Shown here piece after piece: positions 1-8,028 of a stretch of DNA of 43,914 bases. The position numbers and the translations under genes were made by a program. The notes under the pieces are model-generated. The model saw nothing but the letters and a program-made list of their open reading frames with translations. It was not told where the DNA came from and did not search any database. Origin of the DNA: Sphingobacteriaceae bacterium (GTDB taxonomy: Bacteria; Bacteroidota; Bacteroidia; Sphingobacteriales; Sphingobacteriaceae); the NCBI GenBank assembly GCA_947459195.1, contig CANHCS010000011.1:1-43914 (forward strand). The letters run 5' to 3'. Each line of letters starts with the position of its first letter. Within the stretch, counting starts at the first letter, position 1.

Positions 1-293
1 ATCTGAATTTTGGTGAATTGCTGACGGTGACCATTTTTCTTTTTGTAACCCTTACGGCGTTTCTTTTTGAAAACAATCACTTTATCTCCTTTTAAATGAG
101 ACACGATCTTAGCCGAAACCACAGCACCTTTTAAAGCAGGCGTACCAACTTTAATTTTACCACCGTCTTCAGCCAATAATACATTGTCAAATTCAATACT
201 AGCGCCCTCATCTCCTTGCAAACGATGCACAAAGAGGTGCTGGTCTTTAGCAACTTTAAATTGCTGTCCGGCTATATTTACTATTGCGTACAT
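1..293 (-). CDS. rplU: 50S ribosomal protein L21 (bL21), 3' end outside window
   Basis: The reverse strand from the ATG at 293 encodes [18 protein letters not shown] and continues through a basic [16 protein letters not shown] stretch, the standard bL21 family pattern. bL21 binds 23S rRNA in the large ribosomal subunit. Ninety-seven codons are visible and the frame is still open at base 1. The family is about 100-105 residues long, so only a few C-terminal residues and the stop are missing. rpmA (bL27) is the usual next gene and would lie outside the window. A good TAnnTTTG promoter box sits 35-42 bases upstream of the start. Confidence 0.96.
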   Translation of the reverse strand, partial: MYAIVNIAGQQFKVAKDQHLFVHRLQGDEGASIEFDNVLLAEDGGKIKVGTPALKGAVVSAKIVSHLKGDKVIVFKKKRRKGYKKKNGHRQQFTKIQ

Positions 294-327
294 GGTGAAT
301 TAATTAGTTTTTTAGTTTAATGAGGCG

Positions 328-355
328 CAAATATAAGCTTTCTTTTCGAAACAAA
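328..355 (-). promoter_or_regulatory. Candidate Bacteroidota promoter of rplU
   Basis: On the minus strand, TATATTTG (328-335) matches the -7 consensus TAnnTTTG exactly. A TTTG element (352-355) lies 16 bases upstream, slightly closer than the usual 17-23. It would give a leader of roughly 30 bases before the ATG at 293. Confidence 0.55.
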
Positions 356-439
356 CCATAGGAGAACAAATAATTTGAAAAGCAAAAGATTACCACATTG
401 AGGAATCAAAAATACAGAGTCTGAACTCCACACTCCCAA

Positions 440-937
440 CTACTGCTGCCTATCTTCCGCGTCGTTGATGGTTTTAGAGACTGTTTCAATCAAGATTTTT
501 GCGGCTTCCTTCAACTTGTCATTTCCCTGGTAATCAAGGTCGAAATAGACTGTTTTGCTTTTTCGCTGGTATTTGAATTCGAGGTAATATCGGGGGGCAT
601 TCGGAATTTTGCTTTCCTTTGCTCTCATGTCTTCAGGAAAATTCCAGAAACCCATATCTACTGCTTTACGGTGCAAATACAATAAGTCATCTTTACTCAG
701 CTTCACCTTTGTTTGCACTAAAGAGTCTTGCTCATTTATATATTGACAAAGTCCGGTTTTGCTATCGTATTGATTCACCAAACTATCACCCAAGCCATAT
801 TTCAAAGTAATGGACTCCATCTCTGAGAACTTATAAGGGGCATTTTTAATCATGATGCCATAGTAATACACACAGTACAAGATGAATGGTACGGTGATAC
901 AAATGGCTAAAAAAATCTTTTTTTGTCTGTCTGTCAT
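440..937 (-). CDS. Hypothetical membrane-anchored protein
   Basis: This is a 165-residue protein that I do not recognise. It starts with a short basic segment (MTDRQKK) and one hydrophobic helix at about residues 8-28. The remainder is soluble and rich in charged and aromatic residues, so it is probably anchored in the inner membrane with an exported domain. There is no lipobox and no catalytic motif that I can name. Its ATG (937) lies 6 bases after the stop of the DAACS transporter gene, so the two are almost certainly co-transcribed. Whether it works with the transporter is unknown. It could be a lineage-specific periplasmic protein. Confidence 0.75.
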   Translation of the reverse strand: MTDRQKKIFLAICITVPFILYCVYYYGIMIKNAPYKFSEMESITLKYGLGDSLVNQYDSKTGLCQYINEQDSLVQTKVKLSKDDLLYLHRKAVDMGFWNFPEDMRAKESKIPNAPRYYLEFKYQRKSKTVYFDLDYQGNDKLKEAAKILIETVSKTINDAEDRQQ

Positions 938-943
938 GTTCTA

Positions 944-2326
944 TTACTCCTGATGATCACCCAATTCACCTTCCCATTTACTAATTACGGCGGTAGCCAC
1001 ACTATTTCCTACCACATTAGTTGCCGAGCGACCCATGTCTAAAAGCGGATCTATGCCAATCAATAAGGCCAATCCTGCTTCGGGGATATTGAAAGTGGCA
1101 ATGGTACCGGCAATTACTACCAGCGAAGCTCTTGGCACCCCAGCGATCCCTTTACTGGTTAACATCAAAATCAAAAGCATGGTGAGCTGTTGATCGAAGC
1201 CTAACTGAATGCCATAAGCTTGCGCAATGAAAAGTGATGCAAAGGTCATGTACATCATAGAGCCATCCAGATTGAATGAATAACCTAATGGCAAAACGAA
1301 ACTCACAATCTTATCTTTACATCCAAAACGCTCCAGCTGCAACATGGTTTTAGGATAAGCTGCTTCGCTGCTGGCTGTACTGAAAGCCAACAAAACGGGT
1401 TCTTTTAAATTATTGATGAGACGGAAGATTCTGGTTTTCAGAATGGTAAATCCGATGAAAATTAACAAAAGCCATAGAATGAGTAAACCAAAATAGAACT
1501 CACCGATGAAAATGGCGTAGGTTGAAAGGATACTCAGTCCCTGCTTGGCGATGATGGCGGTCATGGCACCAAAAACGGCGAAAGGTGCAAAATTCATCAC
1601 ATAACCGGTCACTTTCAAAATCACATGTGCAAAAGCATCCATTGCTTTGATCACCATCTCCCCTTTTTCGCCAATGGCAGCTGTAGCCACTCCGAAGAAA
1701 AGTGAAAAGACTACAATTTGCAAGATCTCATTGTGAGCCATGGCTTCGGCGAAGCTTTTTGGGAAGACGTGAGATATAAACTCTTTCAATGAGAGCGCTG
1801 CTTTTTGAATTCCGGTATCAATATTTGCATCAGGTAAAGGTAGGTTCATGGTTTCTCCCGGACGGAAAATGTTCACCAAAACCATCCCCAAAGCCAAAGA
1901 AAGTAAGGTAGCACTCAAAAACCAAAGCATGGTTTTACCACCAATTCGACCAACAGCCTTGATATCTCCCACTTTGGCAACTCCCACTACCAGGGTGGTG
2001 AAAACCAATGGGGCCACGATCATCTTAATCAATCGGAGAAAAATATCACTCAAAATGGTGAAAGGCTCTAATTTTTTCTCACGGATGCTTTCATTCTCTT
2101 TTCGAACAGATAGCTGCTCTTTACGTTCAGCTGCTAATTCCTGATAAACTACAGAACTGGTATCAGGAATTTTGGCTAATTGTGCCTCAATTTTCTTTGC
2201 CTGTGTGTCGGCCTTGATGATTTGTTCGTTATATTGGCCTAACCAATTTATGTTGAGCAGATAACCAGCCATGATACCCGTGATGAGGGCAATAAAGATG
2301 AATAAGGTGAGTCGGTTTTTTTGCAT
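944..2326 (-). CDS. Dicarboxylate/amino acid:cation symporter (DAACS family)
   Basis: This 460-residue inner-membrane protein carries the hallmarks of the GltP/DctA sodium- or proton-coupled symporter fold. These are the serine-rich hairpin STASSEAAYPKTM, the TM7 motif NLDGSMMY, the second hairpin GIAGVPRASLVV, and the TM8 segment DPLLDMGRSATNVVGNS with its substrate- and cation-binding Asp/Arg/Asn. It should import glutamate, aspartate or C4-dicarboxylates; the sequence does not decide which. Residues about 27-87, between TM1 and TM2, form a long charged loop rich in Glu, Lys and Gln, larger than in the best-known members and expected to be periplasmic. The ATG at 2326 is divergent from the gene starting at 2378. 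The small gene at 440-937 follows in the same operon. Confidence 0.95.
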   Translation of the reverse strand: MQKNRLTLFIFIALITGIMAGYLLNINWLGQYNEQIIKADTQAKKIEAQLAKIPDTSSVVYQELAAERKEQLSVRKENESIREKKLEPFTILSDIFLRLIKMIVAPLVFTTLVVGVAKVGDIKAVGRIGGKTMLWFLSATLLSLALGMVLVNIFRPGETMNLPLPDANIDTGIQKAALSLKEFISHVFPKSFAEAMAHNEILQIVVFSLFFGVATAAIGEKGEMVIKAMDAFAHVILKVTGYVMNFAPFAVFGAMTAIIAKQGLSILSTYAIFIGEFYFGLLILWLLLIFIGFTILKTRIFRLINNLKEPVLLAFSTASSEAAYPKTMLQLERFGCKDKIVSFVLPLGYSFNLDGSMMYMTFASLFIAQAYGIQLGFDQQLTMLLILMLTSKGIAGVPRASLVVIAGTIATFNIPEAGLALLIGIDPLLDMGRSATNVVGNSVATAVISKWEGELGDHQE

Positions 2327-2357
2327 AATCGTAGTGATATACGGTCAGTAAAACTAC

Positions 2358-2371
2358 AATAAATATTTATT
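2358..2371. repeat. 14-bp perfect AT-rich palindrome between divergent genes
   Basis: AATAAATATTTATT is its own reverse complement and lies in the 51-base gap between the symporter start (2326) and the gene starting at 2378. It could be an operator shared by both, but an all-AT palindrome of this length in an AT-rich gap may be chance. Confidence 0.3.
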
Positions 2372-2377
2372 TCAACC

Positions 2378-2884
2378 ATGATATCAAGCAGCCTACAGGA
2401 GCAAAAAAAAGAATTGAAACATTTAGACCAGTCTGAACTGGTTGAATTATGTCTCCGGATGGCCCGCTACAAGAAGGAAAATAAGGAATTATTGAATTTT
2501 TTACTCTTCCACCAGCACGATGTGGATGCCTATGTGGAAGCGATCAAATCTGCCATCCAACCAGATTTTTTAGACCTGAAATCGCAGAGCTATTACTGCT
2601 TGAAATCACTCAGGAAAATTCTGAGAAAAATCAGCCGGCAGGCTAAATACATGCAGTCAACTGAAAAAGAAATGGACTTATTGCTTTGGTTTTGTCATCA
2701 ATACCTAGAGCAGGTGGATTTGGAAAGCAAGCATAAAGCATTACAGCAAATTTTCATTAGGCAGGTTGAAAAACTACATAAGCTTAATTCTAAACTGCAT
2801 GAAGAGCTTCAATTTGACTATCAGCAAGAAATAGATAATTTGCATAAATTAGCCAGCAGAAGTGCATCCTGGTACCATTTATAA
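2378..2884 (+). CDS. Hypothetical helical protein upstream of ECF sigma factor
   Basis: This 168-residue soluble protein has no signal peptide or membrane helix and I do not recognise it. It is strongly helical and rich in Leu, Lys, Glu, Gln and His. The segments around residues 1-45 and 115-160 look able to form coiled coil. It starts at an ATG (2378) 51 bases from the divergent symporter and ends 38 bases before the sigma factor gene at 2923, so it is likely the first gene of that operon. A regulatory or adaptor role would be a guess from position only. Confidence 0.75.
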   Translation: MISSSLQEQKKELKHLDQSELVELCLRMARYKKENKELLNFLLFHQHDVDAYVEAIKSAIQPDFLDLKSQSYYCLKSLRKILRKISRQAKYMQSTEKEMDLLLWFCHQYLEQVDLESKHKALQQIFIRQVEKLHKLNSKLHEELQFDYQQEIDNLHKLASRSASWYHL

Positions 2885-2922
2885 ATGTGACCTGAAGCAA
2901 CTCCCAATTAAAATGCAGTTGA

Positions 2923-3420
2923 ATGGTAAATAAAGAGCAAGTCTTTAAGGAGATTTTTCAGGCTAATTCCCGAAAGATTTACCATTTATGCTACGGTTAC
3001 ACAGGCGATAACGACCTGGCCAATGATCTGATGCAGGAAACCTTTTTGAAGGTTTGGCAAAATCTCGATAAGTTCCGTAATCAAGCCATGATCTCCACCT
3101 GGATTTACCGGATTGCGGTGAATACCTGTTTATCTCACCTGCGAGTAGAAAAACGCCAGGCAAAAGACGAACTGACCGAGCAAATTATAGAAACAAAGGC
3201 CGAAGATTTTTCTGAAAAGAATGAACAGGTAGCCCTGCTCTATCAATGTATTGCCAAACTCGAAGAAAATGAGCGCATCATCATTACCATGGTGCTCGAT
3301 GAGCTTCCTTACGCCGAAATAGCGGAAATATCGGGCATTTCGGAGGGTAATTTGAGGGTTAAAATTCACCGAATTAAACAGAAACTGACTGAACTTTATA
3401 ATAAGTATGAAAGATTTTGA
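2923..3420 (+). CDS. ECF-type RNA polymerase sigma factor
   Basis: This is a 165-residue sigma-70-family protein of extracytoplasmic-function size. Region 2 is seen at about residues 10-75 (ANDLMQETFLKVWQNLDKF, then STWIYRIAVNTCLSHLR). Region 4 is the C-terminal helix-turn-helix (LPYAEIAEISGISEGNLRVK), which reads the -35-like element. It directs core RNA polymerase to a small regulon. It starts at the ATG at 2923, 38 bases after the preceding gene. Its last 14 bases overlap the start of a four-helix membrane protein in another frame, the position normally taken by an anti-sigma factor. No zinc-binding anti-sigma domain is encoded nearby, so its control is unclear. Confidence 0.95.
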   Translation: MVNKEQVFKEIFQANSRKIYHLCYGYTGDNDLANDLMQETFLKVWQNLDKFRNQAMISTWIYRIAVNTCLSHLRVEKRQAKDELTEQIIETKAEDFSEKNEQVALLYQCIAKLEENERIIITMVLDELPYAEIAEISGISEGNLRVKIHRIKQKLTELYNKYERF

Positions 3421-4003
3421 TGTGATAAAAAATATTTGGCAGGAGCAGCAAGAGCCCGAGCTGAGCCAGGTAGAGATCTTGAAGCGGATGAAACGCTCCA
3501 GGAATCGACTGGCAAACAGGTTATTGCTTGAAGTACTGCTGATGAGCTTGAGTATTGCGGTACTCAGCTATGCCTGGTACATGATCCCCTTCCGGATGTG
3601 GACCACGCATTTATCTTTACTGATTTTTATGGCCTGCTGCCTGTTCGTTTTGTTTGCCCAATTATCAGCTTATCGAAGCATCCATAATCGCGACGAAATG
3701 CTATCTAAGCCACAGGAATACATCCTGCAATTGAAAAAATTTCAGAAGGAACGCTATCAACTCAACACCCAAAAATACCTGGTCTATACCCTTTTATTGG
3801 GTTTGGGATTGTTGCTTTTCTTTGTCGAGATCTTTTTTGTAAGCACCATTTGGCTCACCCTCATCGGATTAGGTATATCCGTAGCTTGGATCCTGATCTG
3901 TTATTTTTGGCTGATGAAGAAATATGTTCGTAAAGAGCAAGGCTATCTGAACGAAATGATCCATCACCTGGAACGTTTATCTCAACAATTTACCGAAGAA
4001 TAA
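3407..4003 (+). CDS. Four-helix membrane protein, candidate partner of the ECF sigma factor
   Basis: This 198-residue protein has a charged N-terminal cytoplasmic segment (residues 1-35, including WQEQQEPELSQVEILKRMKR). Two hydrophobic helices follow at about 37-57 and 65-88, then a charged middle (90-122), two more helices at about 123-145 and 147-170, and a charged C-terminal tail. Its ATG lies inside the sigma factor gene (14-base overlap), indicating translational coupling. By position it could be a membrane anti-sigma factor whose short N-terminal region binds the sigma factor, but no known anti-sigma domain (zinc-binding HxxxCxxC or FecR-type) is visible. It converges on the lipoprotein gene, 3 bases apart. 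Confidence 0.8.
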   Translation: MKDFDVIKNIWQEQQEPELSQVEILKRMKRSRNRLANRLLLEVLLMSLSIAVLSYAWYMIPFRMWTTHLSLLIFMACCLFVLFAQLSAYRSIHNRDEMLSKPQEYILQLKKFQKERYQLNTQKYLVYTLLLGLGLLLFFVEIFFVSTIWLTLIGLGISVAWILICYFWLMKKYVRKEQGYLNEMIHHLERLSQQFTEE

Positions 4004-4006
4004 GGC

Positions 4007-4621
4007 TTATTTTTGCTGCTCTTTCTCCAGTTCATTGATGCTGAATGCGTTATTTCTCAAACGATACTCTAGAGTCCTAATTACCGGCTTGGCTTTAGGA
4101 TCTTCCGGATCCTGATATAAAAAGTCTCTCCTCAGGTTGCCATCTTTGATGTAAATTTTATCTTTCCCCTTAAAACCTTTCATGGCCCGGTCTGATAGCG
4201 ATGGGAAACGAATAATGGCCGAATTTCCATTGCGGTCGAACTCATGGATGTACAAATCGGTGAGCTCTTTAGACAGCCTTACCTGCAAGACCAATTCGGG
4301 ATTACCATCCGTATCTAAATCCATATCCCATGCATCGAGTGGTTTACCGCTCAATTCACCGGCAGGTACGGCCTTAAATTGCTGATCTGTTGAATCGGAA
4401 CGCAAAATGAGATAGGCCGAAGTGGAGTCTTTACCCCTGCCCCAAGTAAGCAAATCATAAGTTAAACCAGGTTTCACTTCAATTTTTCGCTGAAAACGGA
4501 AGGGTGCAGCCAGTGGCCTTGCCTTTGGCGTCTGTTGATTTTCGCTAGACTCCTCCCCTCCGCAAGCGCTAAAGATTAAACCGATGATTCCTAATAATGC
4601 GTACTTATTCATCTTCATCAT
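4007..4621 (-). CDS. Hypothetical lipoprotein
   Basis: This 204-residue protein has a lipoprotein signal peptide: a basic N-terminus, a hydrophobic core, then the lipobox FSAC with lipidated Cys at residue 20, followed by an acidic and Ser-rich tether (GGEESSENQQ). The mature part is mostly beta-strand-like, with DLDTDGNPELVLQ and DRNGNSAIIRF resembling FG-GAP/VCBS-like surface repeats, though I cannot assign a family with certainty. It is probably attached to the outer membrane. It begins 8 bases after the stop of the GH20 hexosaminidase gene, so both are probably made together. Any role in glycan processing is inferred from position only. Confidence 0.8.
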   Translation of the reverse strand: MMKMNKYALLGIIGLIFSACGGEESSENQQTPKARPLAAPFRFQRKIEVKPGLTYDLLTWGRGKDSTSAYLILRSDSTDQQFKAVPAGELSGKPLDAWDMDLDTDGNPELVLQVRLSKELTDLYIHEFDRNGNSAIIRFPSLSDRAMKGFKGKDKIYIKDGNLRRDFLYQDPEDPKAKPVIRTLEYRLRNNAFSINELEKEQQK

Positions 4622-4629
4622 GATTTATT

Positions 4630-6936
4630 TTAATGTGATAATAAATTGGCAGGGATTTCTGTTTTGATACCATTAGGGCCCATCATCCAGACACGAAGCT
4701 CTGAACCGCCTCCTGCTTGAAAATATTTAAGCTGAATTTTATGGAAACCTTTTTGTAAACGAATGGCCCCGGTTACACTGTTTGAAGCGTGTTTTTCATC
4801 ATTATCAACCACCAACCGGTCTCCAATCCATAAAGTGGAACCATCATCTGAAGCGCAGGTAAAACGATAGATACCATCATCCATTACTTGTAAATAACCT
4901 TCATAAATCAGTCCGAAAGTGCGTGCCTTTGTTCTGAATTTAGCCATGCTGAATGTACCAATGAACCCTTCCTCGGTTGCTTTCAGCGTATCTATTTCTT
5001 TGGTAAGGTTGAAATTACCGGGAACAAAATGGTATTTGAGACCTGGTGAACTGCTTAAAACGTTCATTGGGGCTAATGGCAAAGCATTACTTAAAATGGT
5101 GGTACTGATTGCACTTTGTTTACCAGATGGAGTGATTACCTTCGTTTTTAAGGTCCGCTGCACATCGGGCGCCATACTTACACGAATAGGCTGCTCGTAC
5201 AAACGAGTTGTTTCGTCGGGCTGATAGCCATCTAAAGTATAGTAGATCTTGGCACCTTTTACCGGGGATTTTAGCTCAATTTGAAACTGCTCTCCCAATA
5301 AGGTAGTATCCGTTACACCTATTGCAGTAGGCACCCGGTACATTGCTTGAGTTTTGTCCAGCTGGGCTAATTTTGCAGGCACGCTGATGGTAGAAAATTC
5401 AGTCCAATTTTTTCTTTCAGGCCGGGTCCAAGCAATCTCTGCCAAGGCATACAAACGGGGCAAAAGCATGTACTCCACCTTGGCCGTAGTTGGCATGTAC
5501 TCGGTCCACATATTGGCTTGCACCCCGATGATTCGGCTTTGTACCTCAGGGCTCAAATTAACCGGGGTTGGATTGTAGCTGTATACTTGTTCCAGCGGCG
5601 TATTTCCTCCAATACTCAAAGGCTCCTGATTACTTTTTCCCTGGGCATGATCGAAGTAAACAAAATCACCGGGAGTCATAATGGCATCATGGTTTTGCTT
5701 GGCTGCAGCAATTCCGCCTTCGGTTCCTCTCCAGCTCATCACCGTGGCATTGGGCGCCAAGCCACCTTCCAAAATTTCATCCCAGCCAATGATCTGGCGA
5801 CCTTTGCCATTTAAAAATTTCTCCATGCGTTGAATGAAATAACTCTGCAAGTGGTGTTCATCCTTCAGTTTCAGATCTCTGATGCGCTTTTGACAGTATT
5901 TACAAACTTTCCAGCGGGCTTTGGGAGATTCATCTCCTCCAATGTGAATGTATTTGCTGGGGAAGAGCGTCATTACTTCGGTCAGTACATCTTCTAAAAA
6001 TCCGAAGGTTTGCTCCTTACCGGCACAATAAACATCCTCAAAAACGCCCCATTTCTCAGCTACTTTAAAAGGACCGGGCTGGTCGCCACATGCCAAATCA
6101 GGATAAGCGGCAAGTGCAGCCAAAGAATGACCGGGCATCTCAATTTCAGGGATCACATTAATGTACCTTTCCTGTGCATAAGCCACCACTTCCTTAATCT
6201 CATCCTGGGTATAAAATCCGCCGTAAGGCGTTTCGTCAAACAATTGAGGGAAGCGATCGTGGTAATTACCAACCAGCGTTTGGGCTCGGTAAGCACCAAT
6301 TTCAGTCAATTTCGGATATTTTTTGATTTCAATTCTCCAACCCTGATCTTCAGTTAAGTGCCAGTGAAAATTGTTGAGTTTGTATTGAGCTAATAAATCA
6401 ATGTATTTCTTAATGAATGAAACCGGGAAGAAATGACGACCAACGTCGAGGTGCATTCCTCGATAACGGTATCGGGGCCAGTCTTGAATGCTTACTCTCT
6501 GAATTTTGACGAATGTTGAATTGCTTACGGGAAGTAACTGTATCAGCGTTTGAAAGCCATAAAATAAACCTGCTTCTTTCCCTTTGATTTCGATTACATT
6601 ACTATTAATTGTTAATTGATAAGATTCCGACTTATAGTTTTTAGCGGGATCCGTCAATAAATGAATGGCTCCGGAAGTTGCAGGGGCTAAACCTTGTTGG
6701 AGGCTGAGATTCCAGCCGTATTGCGCTGAAATAAATTGCTGAAGCAATTTGGCCAGTAAGCCGTTCTGAGCATCTTCATATTGAATAACTGTTTGGGGAC
6801 TTAATGTAAATTGATCCTGATGCAGTTGAATACTTTGAGGTGCAGGAATGATCCCAAGATTAGGACTATTCTCTTGCGCCATAATTCCAGTGCTGATAGA
6901 TAAGAAAATCAGCAGGATGCCGGTGTTTTTGGTCAT
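4630..6936 (-). CDS. Beta-N-acetylhexosaminidase, GH20, with PA14 domain
   Basis: This 768-residue exported enzyme releases terminal N-acetylhexosamine from glycans. It has a signal peptide (residues 1 to about 20, ending GIMAQ), then an N-terminal GH20b domain (about 25-150). The catalytic TIM barrel (about 153-510) contains RGMHLDVGRHFF, HWHLTEDQGWR and HIGGDESPKARW; D335-E336 are the substrate-assisted catalytic pair. A chitobiase C-terminal-like module (about 560-630, YYTLDGYQPDETT) and a PA14 module (about 640-768, including DDGSTLWIGDRLVVDN) follow, the latter likely for carbohydrate binding. There is no lipobox, so it is periplasmic or secreted. A small lipoprotein gene follows in the same operon, and trxB lies 58 bases upstream. 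Confidence 0.96.
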   Translation of the reverse strand: MTKNTGILLIFLSISTGIMAQENSPNLGIIPAPQSIQLHQDQFTLSPQTVIQYEDAQNGLLAKLLQQFISAQYGWNLSLQQGLAPATSGAIHLLTDPAKNYKSESYQLTINSNVIEIKGKEAGLFYGFQTLIQLLPVSNSTFVKIQRVSIQDWPRYRYRGMHLDVGRHFFPVSFIKKYIDLLAQYKLNNFHWHLTEDQGWRIEIKKYPKLTEIGAYRAQTLVGNYHDRFPQLFDETPYGGFYTQDEIKEVVAYAQERYINVIPEIEMPGHSLAALAAYPDLACGDQPGPFKVAEKWGVFEDVYCAGKEQTFGFLEDVLTEVMTLFPSKYIHIGGDESPKARWKVCKYCQKRIRDLKLKDEHHLQSYFIQRMEKFLNGKGRQIIGWDEILEGGLAPNATVMSWRGTEGGIAAAKQNHDAIMTPGDFVYFDHAQGKSNQEPLSIGGNTPLEQVYSYNPTPVNLSPEVQSRIIGVQANMWTEYMPTTAKVEYMLLPRLYALAEIAWTRPERKNWTEFSTISVPAKLAQLDKTQAMYRVPTAIGVTDTTLLGEQFQIELKSPVKGAKIYYTLDGYQPDETTRLYEQPIRVSMAPDVQRTLKTKVITPSGKQSAISTTILSNALPLAPMNVLSSSPGLKYHFVPGNFNLTKEIDTLKATEEGFIGTFSMAKFRTKARTFGLIYEGYLQVMDDGIYRFTCASDDGSTLWIGDRLVVDNDEKHASNSVTGAIRLQKGFHKIQLKYFQAGGGSELRVWMMGPNGIKTEIPANLLSH

Positions 6937-6994
6937 GTTAAAGGTTTAATATAACCAAAGCTAATAAAACCGAACTATTATAGCAATGAATCTA

Positions 6995-7942
6995 TCAGGC
7001 GTGCTCTTTGGCAGCAAGGTACCGCTCGGCCTCTAATGCAGCCATACAACCGGTACCGGCTGCAGTGATGGCCTGGCGCCACAATTTATCTTGGGCATCG
7101 CCGCAAGCAAAAACACCTTCTATATTGGTTTGGGTGCTATCCGGCTTGGTGATCAGGTAACCTGTTTCATCCATGTCTAACCAGCCTTTGAAAATATCAG
7201 TATTCGGATGGTGTCCAATCGCCACAAAAAATCCGGTTACATCAAGATTTTTTTCTTCACCAGTCTGGTTGTTTTTTACCCGAACACCGGTAACTGTTTG
7301 GCCATTCCCCAATATTTCCTGGGTTTCTGTATGGTAGTGAACCTCAATATTCGGCGTATTTTTTACCCGATTGACCATGGCCTTAGAAGCACGGAATTCG
7401 CCTTTACGGACAATCATGTGCACTTTATTGCACAATTTTGCAAGGTAAGTGGCTTCTTCAGCAGCGGTATCGCCAGCGCCCACAATGGCTACATCCTGGC
7501 CTTTGAAAAAGAAACCATCGCAAACGGCACAGGCCGAAACACCAAATCCATTGTATTTCTGCTCGCTCTCCAGTCCCAGCCATTTGGCCGAAGCGCCAGT
7601 AGCAATGATTACGGTATCGGCGGTGATGGTTTTGATCTCATCGATTACCACTTGATGTGGTGTTTTAGAAAAATCAACCTTGGTTGCATAACCAAATCGA
7701 ATGTCGGTTCCGAAACGTTCTGCCTGCTGACGGAAATCTTCCATCATTTCAGGGCCCATTACTCCTTTTGGATAACCGGGGAAATTCTCTACATCGGTGG
7801 TTTGGGTAAGTTGTCCGCCTGGAACAATCCCGGTGTATAAAACGGGTTTTAAATCGGCACGAGCAGCATAAATGGCAGCGGTGTATCCGGCAGGACCTGA
7901 TCCGATGATCAGACAGTGTACGTGTTCTGTTTCTTGTGACAT
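6995..7942 (-). CDS. trxB: Thioredoxin-disulfide reductase
   Basis: This 315-residue flavoprotein transfers electrons from NADPH to thioredoxin. It has an FAD-binding GSGPAGYTAA near residues 14-23, the redox-active pair CAVC at about residues 138-141, the NADPH-binding GAGDTAAEEATYLAKL, and the C-terminal FAD motif VFACGDAQD. I chose the ATG at 7942. An upstream in-frame TTG at 7961-7963 lies inside a perfect TAAATTTG promoter box, so it is unlikely to be within the mRNA. It reads in the same direction as the upstream carboxylase (86-base gap) and downstream GH20 gene but appears to have its own promoter. Confidence 0.97.
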   Translation of the reverse strand: MSQETEHVHCLIIGSGPAGYTAAIYAARADLKPVLYTGIVPGGQLTQTTDVENFPGYPKGVMGPEMMEDFRQQAERFGTDIRFGYATKVDFSKTPHQVVIDEIKTITADTVIIATGASAKWLGLESEQKYNGFGVSACAVCDGFFFKGQDVAIVGAGDTAAEEATYLAKLCNKVHMIVRKGEFRASKAMVNRVKNTPNIEVHYHTETQEILGNGQTVTGVRVKNNQTGEEKNLDVTGFFVAIGHHPNTDIFKGWLDMDETGYLITKPDSTQTNIEGVFACGDAQDKLWRQAITAAGTGCMAALEAERYLAAKEHA

Positions 7943-7960
7943 TGATTTTTTGTTGGTCTG

Positions 7961-7968
7961 CAAATTTA
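7961..7968 (-). promoter_or_regulatory. Candidate -7 box of trxB
   Basis: The minus strand reads TAAATTTG, an exact TAnnTTTG match, 18 bases upstream of the trxB ATG. No TTG is seen at the expected -33 distance, so the call rests on one box. Confidence 0.5.
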
Positions 7969-8028
7969 AAAAATCGAGCTTAGAGCTAAACGATTAGTTC
8001 TCCACAAATGATTTGAATACTCACATGT

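Noticed and set aside
619-810. Plus-strand reading frame of 63 codons opposite the 440-937 gene
   Set aside because: It is antisense to a gene with a clear membrane helix and operon spacing, and its translation has no recognisable features.
7208-7840. 210-codon open frame antisense to trxB
   Set aside because: It is a shadow of a strongly conserved gene; its composition is what reverse-complemented coding sequence gives.
7943-7963. TTG start extending TrxB by seven residues
   Set aside because: The TTG lies inside an exact TAAATTTG promoter box, and the ATG at 7942 gives the normal family length.
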